Part shown: in pieces, positions 1 through 5,179 of the stretch
Layout of the letters: every line of letters begins with the position of its first letter
Position numbering within the stretch: position 1 is the first letter of the stretch
NCBI GenBank assembly: GCA_023379345.1
Contig: JAMCUV010000057.1
Span: 1 to 5,179, forward strand
Reading direction: 5' to 3'
Length of the DNA: 5,179 nt
Origin: Thermoplasmatota archaeon
GTDB taxonomy: Archaea > Thermoplasmatota > Thermoplasmata > Thermoplasmatales > Thermoplasmataceae
Program-made: the position numbers and the translations under genes
The notes under the pieces: generated by a model
The model's database searches: none
Seen by the model: only the letters and a program-made list of their open reading frames with translations
What the model was told of the DNA's origin: nothing

Positions 1-834
1 GTCATAGGAAGGAATGCGCTGGAACTTGGAAAGAGCCTGGCAACACCCGGCGCCCTGCTTCTGGACGTTGCAGAAAAAATTGAAGGCTACATCAAGGAAC
101 AGGGGGCTGTCCCGTCATTTCCCGTTAACCTCTCAATAAACAACGAGGCTGCGCATTATTCCCCATATGTGGGCGATAAAAAGAAATTTGCCACCGGCGA
201 TGTGGTGAAGATAGATGTGGGCGCATCGGTTGATGGGTACCTCTCAGATAATGCCGCCACTGTGGAAGTTGGGGAATCCGGCCAGCACAGTGATCTCATT
301 GACGCAACTCGCGAGGCACTCAACGCAGCCATAAAAAAGGTCAGGCCAGGAGCCCAGATAAGATCCATAGGGCAGGAAATCGGCAGGGTCATCACCTCGC
401 ATGGTTTCAAGCCCATAAGGAACCTCGGCGGGCATGGCCTCAACAGATACGATCTCCACTCAGAGATATTCATACCCAATTATGATGACGGAAATGGCGA
501 GACATTCCATGCTGATATGGCAATTGCAATTGAGCCATTTGCCAGCACGGGCATAGGGATGATCCACAACGGACCAGGCGGTCACATATACATACTCAGC
601 GGAACAAATGTCAGGAAGGATGAGCCACTGTACCAGAATTTCAACACAGTCCCATTCGCCGAGAGATGGGTGGCAAAGATAATGCCGGACTACACGGACT
701 ACCTGCACAAGATGATTAAGGCAAAGGAAGTGAGTGAATTTGCTGTTCTCAGGGAGCACAAGGGATCTTTCATATCCCAGGCCGAGCACACCCTTCTGAT
801 CCTTTCAGACGAGGTAATTGTGACTACTGCCTGA
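1..834 (+). CDS. map: Type II methionine aminopeptidase (5'-truncated)
   Basis: Removes the initiator methionine from nascent proteins in the cytosol, using a two-metal centre. The reading frame is open from base 1 and gives 277 residues. Comparison of motif spacing with the Pyrococcus enzyme suggests only about ten N-terminal residues lie outside the window. Visible in the fragment are the substrate-binding histidine in AAHYSP (H52), metal-ligand aspartates D72 (KIDVG) and D83 (LSDNA), H145 in LGGHGL, H153 in YDLH, E178 in AIEPFAS and E262 in QAEHT. That is the complete five-ligand set of the pita-bread fold in the right order. The roughly 60-residue insertion between the last two ligands is the helical subdomain that defines type II (archaeal/eukaryotic) enzymes. 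A GTG at 169 is not the start, because it would discard H52 and the conserved FPVNLSIN block. The stop at 832-834 lies inside the 3' end of the facing tmk gene. Family assignment is near certain. Confidence 0.96.
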   Translation, partial: VIGRNALELGKSLATPGALLLDVAEKIEGYIKEQGAVPSFPVNLSINNEAAHYSPYVGDKKKFATGDVVKIDVGASVDGYLSDNAATVEVGESGQHSDLIDATREALNAAIKKVRPGAQIRSIGQEIGRVITSHGFKPIRNLGGHGLNRYDLHSEIFIPNYDDGNGETFHADMAIAIEPFASTGIGMIHNGPGGHIYILSGTNVRKDEPLYQNFNTVPFAERWVAKIMPDYTDYLHKMIKAKEVSEFAVLREHKGSFISQAEHTLLILSDEVIVTTA

Positions 835-1414
835 TGATTCTGTATATCGCATCCACTATCCTCTCAATAGAGTCTTCGCCGTTCATAATCACCAGGTGTT
901 TCCTCAGCACCCCTGTATAATAGGACCTTACCCTGTCAAGGTACTGAAGATCCTCGAATCCTGTTATGTTGCGCCTGTTCCATATCCTCTTTATTGCTGT
1001 GTCTGCACTTATGTCAAGGTAAACGTTGAGATCCGGTCTTATCTTTATGATCTCTGAAACGCCTGACATCCATGTCACCACTCTCTCCGGAGTGCCGAAA
1101 ATCCCTTCAAGAAGAGATCCCTGATAGGCAAAGGATGAGTAGATATACCTGTCGCACAGCACCAGATAACCCTGGTCAAGTTTTTCCGATATCTCTGCCT
1201 GGTGCCTGTACCTGTCCTCCGTGAACATGAAGAAGAGCTTCAGGGCGCTCTCCGCATCCCTCTGCGACACAAGCTTCCCGGCAATGCTGTCTACGCTGAA
1301 GGTAGGCTCATGGGTAAGGAAAACCTTGATCCCGTCACTTTCCAGCTTTTCCCTGAGCCTTGACGATACTGTTGTCTTGCCTGAACCGTCAATGCCTTCA
1401 AGAGCTACAAACAT
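824..1414 (-). CDS. tmk: Thymidylate kinase (dTMP kinase)
   Basis: Phosphorylates dTMP to dTDP with ATP, the step before dTTP in DNA precursor synthesis; cytosolic. The 196 residues match the family's usual length. Seen in order: P-loop GIDGSGKT (7-14), a HEP motif (35-37) equivalent to the REPGG region, FTEDRYRH (64-71) with the dTMP-contacting arginine, the DRY motif (88-90) followed by SSFAYQG (93-99), RPDLNVYLD (126-134), and an arginine-containing LID (R143, R147, R148). The P-loop has no arginine while the LID does, which is the bacterial E. coli-type arrangement rather than the yeast/human type; this last point is inferred from family knowledge. The ATG at 1412-1414 is the natural start, since the P-loop begins seven residues in. 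No Shine-Dalgarno precedes it, and a TATA-like box lies about 25 bp upstream, so the message may be leaderless. The gene is divergent from the MFS gene and overlaps map by 11 bp at its 3' end. Confidence 0.95.
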   Translation of the reverse strand: MFVALEGIDGSGKTTVSSRLREKLESDGIKVFLTHEPTFSVDSIAGKLVSQRDAESALKLFFMFTEDRYRHQAEISEKLDQGYLVLCDRYIYSSFAYQGSLLEGIFGTPERVVTWMSGVSEIIKIRPDLNVYLDISADTAIKRIWNRRNITGFEDLQYLDRVRSYYTGVLRKHLVIMNGEDSIERIVDAIYRIIRQ

Positions 1415-1435
1415 TCAGGAAGTGAACTGTTTGAT

Positions 1436-1443
1436 CTATATTG
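1436..1443 (-). promoter_or_regulatory. Probable TATA box (box A) of tmk
   Basis: On the minus strand this reads CAATATAG, an AT-rich block in an otherwise mixed sequence. Its centre lies about 25 bp upstream of the tmk ATG. Archaeal TATA boxes sit 24-28 bp before the transcription start, so this placement predicts a leaderless or nearly leaderless tmk transcript. That agrees with the absence of a Shine-Dalgarno before the ATG. Position and composition only; no upstream purine-rich BRE is clear. Confidence 0.4.
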
Positions 1444-1470
1444 AAGTAATGATTGGATGCTGCAACAAAA

Positions 1471-1478
1471 CATATATG
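1471..1478 (+). promoter_or_regulatory. Possible TATA box of the MFS gene
   Basis: CATATATG is a self-complementary AT-rich octamer preceded by an A-rich run (CAACAAAA). A start of transcription 24-28 bp from its centre would fall near 1500, giving a short leader of about 15 nt before the ATG at 1516 and excluding the upstream ATG at 1489. The other AT-rich block at 1436-1443 could instead drive this gene from the opposite side, so the assignment is tentative. Confidence 0.3.
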
Positions 1479-1515
1479 CACTCTCAATATGGCAGCAGAG
1501 TCCGGAAAAAATCGT

Positions 1516-2742
1516 ATGCGCTTAAAGATTCCAGGCGGGGCGCTGTTGAGCAACAGGCATGTCTCTGCAATATCCATGGCCCAGCTCATCAGGATTCTTG
1601 GGCGATCCCAGTCCTGGATATTCATACCGGTATATCTCTCAGTTATACGGCATGTCCCGTACATACAGATTGGCATACTGTTTTTTGGCACCGCGCTGCT
1701 CAGCCTTCCGTTCTCCATCTACGGGGGAAATCTCATAGACAGGCTGGGAAGGAGAATGGCAGCGGTGTGGCTTCCCCCCATCATAATGGCGCTTCTTCTC
1801 TTCATGGCGTTCTCCATATACTTTCATTCATCCCTGTATTTCATCTATTCAGCATTCCTCCTGGTGGAGCCGTTCACAAGCATTCAGGGGATACTGGATA
1901 ATGTTGTCATAACGGATACCACGGACGAGAAGCAGAGGACGGACGCCTTCAGCATGGTGAGGATTGCCGGAAACCTTGGATTCTCGGTTGGCCCTGCACT
2001 GGGAGGTTTCCTGTCCCAGATCAGCTATTTCTACGTCTTCCTTTTCCCTGCAGTGCTCACTGCCGGGGAGTGGCTTCTCTACATCCGTTATGTGTCGGAG
2101 ACCAAGACAGATTTCTCCGTCAAGACAGGGAATTTCGAATTTCCCTGGAGGGACACGAAGTTTGTGATCCTGAGCCTCCTGGTGGCATCCATGTGGTTCG
2201 TGGCCGGACAGTGGGGCACGACCCTGACGCTCTTCTGGACCAACATAGACAGGGTGCCAAACTACATGATTGGCATACTCTATTCAGTGAACGGCCTGGC
2301 CGTGGTGTTCCTCCAGATGCCCGTGAACTGGGTGCTGGCCAGGATGAGGGATTTCAACAGGATTGCCCTGGGAGGCGCCATATATTCCATAGGTTTCTTT
2401 GCCCTGGCCTTCTTCTCAGGTTTCCCATTCCTTATAGCTGATGTTGTTTTTCTAACCATTGGTGAAAACGTGATGTCGCCTGTGACATACAGCCTCATTG
2501 GAAAGATATCACCGGCAGAGAAACGGGGCCAATATTTCGGTGCATTCCAGCTGCTGCTGGGCCTTATTGCCCCTATGGCACCGGTCCTTGGAACCGGTCT
2601 CCTCTCCAGGTTTTCGTCTGATCCATTCCTGGTATGGCTTCCAATCCTTGTTATAGGCATATCCATGTCATTCCTGGTATCCAGGGTCGGCATGATCATG
2701 ATGTCGGGAAGAAAACCGGCAAGCTACGAGACAAAGCTGTGA
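1516..2742 (+). CDS. Major facilitator superfamily transporter
   Basis: Integral membrane secondary transporter with about twelve predicted hydrophobic helices; the substrate cannot be assigned. From the ATG at 1516 it is 408 residues, typical for the family. MFS motif A is clear after helix 2 (G70-G-N-L-I-D75-R76-L-G78-R79-R80). A motif C-like stretch with GNLGFSVGPALGGF (152-165) lies in helix 5, a feature common in drug/H+ antiporters. A polar central loop (about 193-215) separates the halves. The second half has a degenerate motif A equivalent (VLARMRDF, 273-280) and a PAEKRGQYFGAFQ segment (333-345) of the kind seen in DHA1 efflux proteins. An efflux role is therefore plausible but only inferred. 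The start is uncertain: the frame is open back to a TTG at 1453, with another ATG at 1489. I prefer 1516 because helix 1 begins well downstream and the likely promoter at 1471-1478 would place the transcript start after 1489. No good Shine-Dalgarno decides it. Confidence 0.87.
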   Translation: MRLKIPGGALLSNRHVSAISMAQLIRILGRSQSWIFIPVYLSVIRHVPYIQIGILFFGTALLSLPFSIYGGNLIDRLGRRMAAVWLPPIIMALLLFMAFSIYFHSSLYFIYSAFLLVEPFTSIQGILDNVVITDTTDEKQRTDAFSMVRIAGNLGFSVGPALGGFLSQISYFYVFLFPAVLTAGEWLLYIRYVSETKTDFSVKTGNFEFPWRDTKFVILSLLVASMWFVAGQWGTTLTLFWTNIDRVPNYMIGILYSVNGLAVVFLQMPVNWVLARMRDFNRIALGGAIYSIGFFALAFFSGFPFLIADVVFLTIGENVMSPVTYSLIGKISPAEKRGQYFGAFQLLLGLIAPMAPVLGTGLLSRFSSDPFLVWLPILVIGISMSFLVSRVGMIMMSGRKPASYETKL

Positions 2743-2755
2743 TGGCCTGAACAAC

Positions 2756-2778
2756 ATGCCTTAAGAACGGGCAGGCAT
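2756..2778. repeat. Inverted repeat in the promoter of the PLP-enzyme gene
   Basis: ATGCCT (2756-2761) and AGGCAT (2773-2778) are perfect inverted copies separated by 11 bp. Their centres are 17 bp apart and they bracket the TATA-like TTAAGA. Half-sites this far apart flanking a TATA box could form an operator for a dimeric repressor, but six-base arms are short enough to occur by chance. Confidence 0.25.
2761..2766 (+). promoter_or_regulatory. Possible TATA box of the PLP-enzyme gene
   Basis: TTAAGA lies in the 45-bp gap after the MFS stop, centred about 25 bp before the ATG at 2788. That is the spacing expected for a leaderless archaeal transcript, and no Shine-Dalgarno is present before the ATG. 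The match to the archaeal TTTAWA-type consensus is weak, and read-through from the MFS gene is also possible. Confidence 0.3.
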
Positions 2779-2787
2779 AACCACATC

Positions 2788-3966
2788 ATGGATCATGGGG
2801 ATGGATTCAACACAAGGGCGGTACATGCCGGGGAGATTATGGATGAACGTTTTGGAAACGTTGTCACTCCAATATTCGAGACAGCAACATTCATGTCGCC
2901 AAACAGGAGCGCTGACCCATATATGGACAGCAGCAGGGGCGAGCCGTTCCTGTACACAAGATGGGGCAATCCCACAACGCAGTCCATGGAATCAAAGTAC
3001 GCATCTTTGGACCGTGTGAAATATGGCCTTGCGTTCTCATCGGGAATGGCAGCCATAAGCTCTGCGGTGTTCGGGCTGTGCAGCAGGGGTGACAGGATAC
3101 TTTCCATAAATGAGTTGTACGGCCAGACACATTCATTCTTCTCCTCATATCTCCAGAAATTTGGCATAGGATGCGATTTCATCAGCCTTGATCAGGCCAA
3201 CTCACTTTCATTCAATCTGGAGGGGCACGCACTACTGTACCTGGAATCCATAATAAACCCCACACTGAAGGTTGCCGACCTGGAGAGAATAGGCAGCTTC
3301 TGCAGGGAGAATGGCATACCGCTCCTTGTGGATGCGACATTTGCTTCTCCGTATAACCAGAATCCCTCTGCATTTGGAGCATCAGTGGTTCTGCACAGCG
3401 GAACAAAGTACATTTCCGGCCACAGTGATATTACTCTGGGACTGGCCGGCACAGATAACAGGGATACATTTGACAAAATACAGGCAGTGAGGCGGACCAC
3501 CGGACCTGTGCCGGATCCGCTGCAATCTTACCTTGCATCAAGGGGAATGAAGACAATTGGACTCCGGGTTGATAAGCAGAACCATGTTGCCATGGATCTT
3601 GCAGGGTTCCTGAGCCAGCACAGGAAGGTTGTCCGTGTGCATTATCCCGGGCTGGAGGAATCACCCTACCATTCCATAGCTAAGAAGGTGCTGAGGGGAT
3701 ACGGCGGCATGGTATCATTCGAGGTTGCCGGAGGACTAAGTGGTGCAAGGAAATTCATGGCTTCACTGAAGGTGCCGGCCGTGGCTGCAAGCCTTGGAGG
3801 AGTTGAGAGCCTTGTAACTCTTCCCGTGGAGACAAGCCATTCCTCAATACCGCCTCATGAAAGGAAGGCAATGGGGATTGAGGATGGGCTGGTGAGGTTT
3901 TCGTGCGGCATCGAGGATTCACAGGACCTGATTGATGATATTGATAATGCGCTGTCGTTGCTGTGA
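2788..3966 (+). CDS. Cystathionine gamma-synthase/lyase family PLP enzyme
   Basis: Member of the Cys/Met-metabolism PLP-dependent family (fold type I), which includes cystathionine gamma-synthase, cystathionine gamma-lyase, O-acetylhomoserine sulfhydrylase and methionine gamma-lyase. The 392 residues are full length. Visible: N-terminal T9-R10-A-V-H-A-G; YTRWGNPT (56-63), whose Y56 and R58 hold the cofactor phosphate of the neighbouring subunit; S85-G86-M87; Y111, which stacks on the PLP ring; D182 (VDAT), which pairs with the pyridine nitrogen; and SGTKYISGHSD with the Schiff-base lysine K207. Also present are E340 in GGVESL and R370 (GLVRFSCGIED), which binds the substrate carboxylate. The position of the catalytic cysteine of methionine gamma-lyase is Gln113 (YGQT), and the K-D pair of that enzyme aligns with R235-R236, so methionine gamma-lyase is unlikely. 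The exact reaction cannot be told from sequence; a transsulfuration role is the best inference. The gene ends 4 bp from the facing pth2 stop. Confidence 0.93.
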   Translation: MDHGDGFNTRAVHAGEIMDERFGNVVTPIFETATFMSPNRSADPYMDSSRGEPFLYTRWGNPTTQSMESKYASLDRVKYGLAFSSGMAAISSAVFGLCSRGDRILSINELYGQTHSFFSSYLQKFGIGCDFISLDQANSLSFNLEGHALLYLESIINPTLKVADLERIGSFCRENGIPLLVDATFASPYNQNPSAFGASVVLHSGTKYISGHSDITLGLAGTDNRDTFDKIQAVRRTTGPVPDPLQSYLASRGMKTIGLRVDKQNHVAMDLAGFLSQHRKVVRVHYPGLEESPYHSIAKKVLRGYGGMVSFEVAGGLSGARKFMASLKVPAVAASLGGVESLVTLPVETSHSSIPPHERKAMGIEDGLVRFSCGIEDSQDLIDDIDNALSLL

Positions 3967-3980
3967 ATCATCACAGTAGC
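3957..3980. terminator. Palindrome spanning the two facing stop codons
   Basis: CTGTGA (3961-3966) and TCACAG (3971-3976) form a perfect 6-bp stem with loop ATCA. As RNA the stem extends to 10 bp (3957-3966 with 3971-3980) if two G-U pairs are allowed. The TGA of the PLP-enzyme gene is in one arm and the TGA of pth2, read on the other strand, is in the matching position of the other. It could stabilise both 3' ends or aid bidirectional termination. No U-tract follows on either side, so a true terminator role is unproven. Confidence 0.35.
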
Positions 3981-4330
3981 TTGAAAGACCCTGTTATGGG
4001 GTCAAGGGCGCTGGACTCAGCAGGCCCTATGCCCACGCATGTAAGGGTTCCGGGATCAACCTGAGTATGGCCTGCGTCGAATATGGCCTCGGTTATTATG
4101 CCCTCCGAATCTGCCCGGGACTTGAGCTCAAGAAGCTCCTGCTGGTTGGCAAGCCTCACAACGATCTTCTTCTGCCCTCCCTCCATCCACTTCCTGAAAA
4201 TCTTCTTCTCCTTCTTCTCTGCCTTCAGGGCGCAGGCAACTGCGGCATGTGCCACCTGTGCTGCTATCTTCCCCTTTCCAAGATCAAGGTCCTTCCTGAC
4301 GGCGATGACCATCTTAACTTCGTCTACCAT
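3971..4330 (-). CDS. pth2: Peptidyl-tRNA hydrolase, Pth2 type
   Basis: Cleaves the ester bond of peptidyl-tRNAs that drop off ribosomes, recycling tRNA; cytosolic. The 119 residues are the typical size of the archaeal/eukaryotic Pth2 family, unrelated to bacterial Pth. The N-terminal block K6-MVIAVRKDLDLGKGKIAAQVAHAAV matches the family signature, including K19 and the A-Q-x-A-H element (24-28). The second signature is D85-A-G-H-T89-Q-V-D-P-G-T95, followed by GIGP (100-103). K19, D85 and T89 correspond to residues implicated in catalysis in the Sulfolobus enzyme. The ATG at 4328-4330 is chosen because the conserved block starts there. The frame stays open upstream to 4498, but that stretch runs antiparallel to conserved carS sequence in another frame and is not credible. 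A weak Shine-Dalgarno-like AAGG (4338-4341) precedes the ATG. The start overlaps the carS stop by 7 bp, which suggests translational coupling as the last gene of the operon. Confidence 0.95.
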   Translation of the reverse strand: MVDEVKMVIAVRKDLDLGKGKIAAQVAHAAVACALKAEKKEKKIFRKWMEGGQKKIVVRLANQQELLELKSRADSEGIITEAIFDAGHTQVDPGTLTCVGIGPAESSALDPITGSFKLL

Positions 4331-4896
4331 GGGACATCCTTCTTTTTCATTGCAAAGCCTATTATGTTCACTCCCCTGTGGAGGGGAGGCGTTATTACCA
4401 GTATTGCAACTGCACCTATTATGTTCCCGTAGTAGCTCATGAAGAATGACCTGGCAAATACGAACAGAAACAGGAAAGAGACCAGCACGAAGGGCCACTG
4501 GTCCAGGAGGGCACCCTTGCCGCCCCTCTGTATGCCAATCCTTCTCTTTATGAATGATCCTGCAACATCACCCGTGAGCGATCCGAAGGACATCGCCAGA
4601 AGCACCACCAGAATCTCAATGAACGTCCTGCCGTAGGGCAGAGATCCTGCAAAGCCTGAGATGTAGAAAATGCCGGCAAGTATAAAACCAATGAGCACAC
4701 CGGCAAGCGATCCACCGAAGTATCCAGTCCATGTCTTCCCGTCCCCAAGGATGCGCTTCCCATCCGGAAAATTCCTTCCGGCATCAATGGGATAGTGACC
4801 TCCGGTTATGACAGCAGCAGGGTTGGCAACGAAGGCCGGGATAAACAGGATGAAGGCATACACTATGTCCAGAACTATTGTGACTATCTCAGGCAT
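4324..4896 (-). CDS. carS: CDP-archaeol synthase (CTP:archaetidic acid cytidylyltransferase)
   Basis: Transfers CMP from CTP to unsaturated archaetidic acid (digeranylgeranylglyceryl phosphate), giving CDP-archaeol, the activated donor for archaeal phospholipid head groups. It is an integral membrane protein. The 190-residue product has about five hydrophobic helices (roughly 3-23, 60-80, 91-112, 133-152 and 156-172), as expected for CarS. Family motifs: PAFVAN (20-25); PIDAGRNFPDGKRILGDGKT (36-55), with the cytosolic GDGKT; GSLTGDVAGSFIKRR (105-119), with D110; LLDQ (130-133); PPLHR (170-174); and the characteristic C-terminal KDVPW (186-190). The start is set at the ATG (4894-4896) because GAGG at 4900-4903 sits just upstream as a Shine-Dalgarno. 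A TTG at 4903-4905 would overlap that element and add only three residues. The start overlaps the CBS-protein stop by 8 bp, and the stop overlaps the pth2 start by 7 bp. Assignment is strong. Confidence 0.94.
   Translation of the reverse strand: MPEIVTIVLDIVYAFILFIPAFVANPAAVITGGHYPIDAGRNFPDGKRILGDGKTWTGYFGGSLAGVLIGFILAGIFYISGFAGSLPYGRTFIEILVVLLAMSFGSLTGDVAGSFIKRRIGIQRGGKGALLDQWPFVLVSFLFLFVFARSFFMSYYGNIIGAVAILVITPPLHRGVNIIGFAMKKKDVPW
4371..4388 (-). repeat. Perfect GC-rich hairpin near the 3' end of carS
   Basis: CTCCCCT (4371-4377) and AGGGGAG (4382-4388) form a perfect 7-bp stem with a four-base loop. In the operon mRNA it lies about 40 nt before the pth2 ATG. It encodes part of the conserved PPLHRG segment of CarS, so protein constraint may explain the sequence. 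A role in pth2 translation or mRNA processing is possible but unproven. Confidence 0.3.
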
Positions 4897-5179
4897 ATTC
4901 CTCAACGGCCTTTAGTATATCCGCCTTTGTAACGATACCTTTCAGTTCCCCGTTCTCCATGATGAGGACTGCGCTTGAGTACTTCAGCAATGGGTAAATC
5001 ATGGATATTGGCGATGACCGGTCAAGCTGGGGGAGCGTCGGTCCCATGACCTTCCTGACAACCAGTGTTTTCAGGGAATCTATGGTATTTCCCTTCAGAA
5101 GGAGATCATTGATATCCGATTCCGACACGGTTCCAACAACCTTCCTGTCAAGCGTTGCAACAGGAAGCTGTGAAAAGCC
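4889..5179 (-). CDS. CBS-domain protein, probable regulator (N-terminus outside the window)
   Basis: The 3' part of a gene entering from the right edge; 96 residues are visible. They hold the end of one CBS domain (GFSQLPV at 1-7, then GTVSESDINDLL at 16-27) and a complete second one (about 41-93), which begins VRKVM and ends with GIVTKADIL (81-89). Paired CBS domains usually bind adenine nucleotides or related ligands. The GFSQLPV...SESDI and LLKY-AVLI patterns resemble the archaeal regulators with an N-terminal XRE-type helix-turn-helix and C-terminal CBS pair. The helix-turn-helix part, if present, is outside the window, so this is inference. The frame is open through the edge, so the GTG at 5126-5128 is not taken as the start; it would cut the CBS pair. 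The stop overlaps the carS start by 8 bp, so this is the upstream gene of a coupled operon with carS and pth2. Confidence 0.85.
   Translation of the reverse strand, partial: GFSQLPVATLDRKVVGTVSESDINDLLLKGNTIDSLKTLVVRKVMGPTLPQLDRSSPISMIYPLLKYSSAVLIMENGELKGIVTKADILKAVEEYA
4900..4903 (-). promoter_or_regulatory. Shine-Dalgarno of carS
   Basis: GAGG on the minus strand lies three bases before the ATG at 4896, inside the coding end of the CBS gene. It favours this ATG over the TTG at 4903-4905, which it would overlap. An internal ribosome binding site contrasts with the leaderless-looking first genes nearby, as is usual for archaeal operons. The spacing is short, so the site may be suboptimal. 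Confidence 0.5.

Noticed and set aside
169..834. GTG at 169 as the start of the aminopeptidase
   Set aside because: The frame is open to base 1 and the upstream residues include the conserved FPVNLSIN and AAHYSP segments, so the gene is truncated by the window edge rather than starting here.
1221..1901. Open frame of 226 codons on the plus strand across tmk and the MFS start
   Set aside because: It runs antisense to conserved tmk sequence and out of frame with the MFS motif A region, and its translation shows no recognisable domain.
2788..3966. Methionine gamma-lyase as a specific name for the PLP enzyme
   Set aside because: The diagnostic cysteine and Lys-Asp pair of that enzyme are replaced (Gln113, R235-R236), so only the broader family is supported.
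4331..4498. N-terminal extension of pth2 upstream of the ATG at 4330
   Set aside because: It lies within the conserved 3' part of carS in another frame and would add unconserved residues before the Pth2 signature.
4764..4781. CCGGAA/TTCCGG inverted repeat within carS
   Set aside because: Six-base arms with a six-base loop inside codons of the conserved NFPDGKR motif; coding constraint and chance explain it.
5126..5128. GTG as the start of the CBS-domain protein
   Set aside because: Residues upstream, GFSQLPV and DRKVVGTV, are the preceding strands of the same CBS domain, so the gene continues past the window edge.

Overview
The window reads as an archaeal chromosome segment of moderate GC. 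It carries a type II methionine aminopeptidase, an archaeal-type Pth2 peptidyl-tRNA hydrolase and CDP-archaeol synthase (CarS), the last being specific to archaeal ether-lipid synthesis. AGG arginine and ATA isoleucine codons are frequent, genes are packed with almost no spacers, and several starts sit about 25 bp downstream of TATA-like boxes with no Shine-Dalgarno, as expected for leaderless transcripts. A euryarchaeal, possibly Thermoplasmata-like, host is my best guess, but the sequence alone does not settle it.

Layout: (1) 1-834, plus strand, the 5'-truncated map gene. (2) 824-1414, minus strand, tmk (thymidylate kinase), overlapping map tail to tail by 11 bp. (3) 1415-1515, a divergent promoter region between tmk and (4) an MFS transporter, about 1516-2742, plus strand. 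(5) 2743-2787, a short spacer with a TATA-like element inside a small inverted repeat, then (6) 2788-3966, plus strand, a PLP-dependent cystathionine gamma-synthase/lyase-family enzyme. (7) 3957-3980, a palindrome holding the two facing stop codons. (8) 3971-5179, minus strand, an overlapping gene set transcribed right to left: a CBS-domain protein (5' end outside the window), carS and pth2, joined by overlaps of 8 and 7 bp. No stretch over about 100 bp lacks a gene, and I see no RNA gene, mobile element or CRISPR array.

Functionally this is mostly housekeeping: N-terminal methionine removal, dTTP synthesis, sulfur amino-acid metabolism, membrane-lipid head-group activation and rescue of peptidyl-tRNA. 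The transporter has no assignable substrate. The most coherent unit is the CBS protein-carS-pth2 operon, in which a probable ligand-sensing CBS protein is translated just ahead of the CTP-consuming lipid enzyme. I find no convincing novel system. The points worth a second look are the interlocked convergent gene ends, a hairpin inside carS just upstream of pth2, the promoter-embedded inverted repeat and the substrate specificity of the PLP enzyme.
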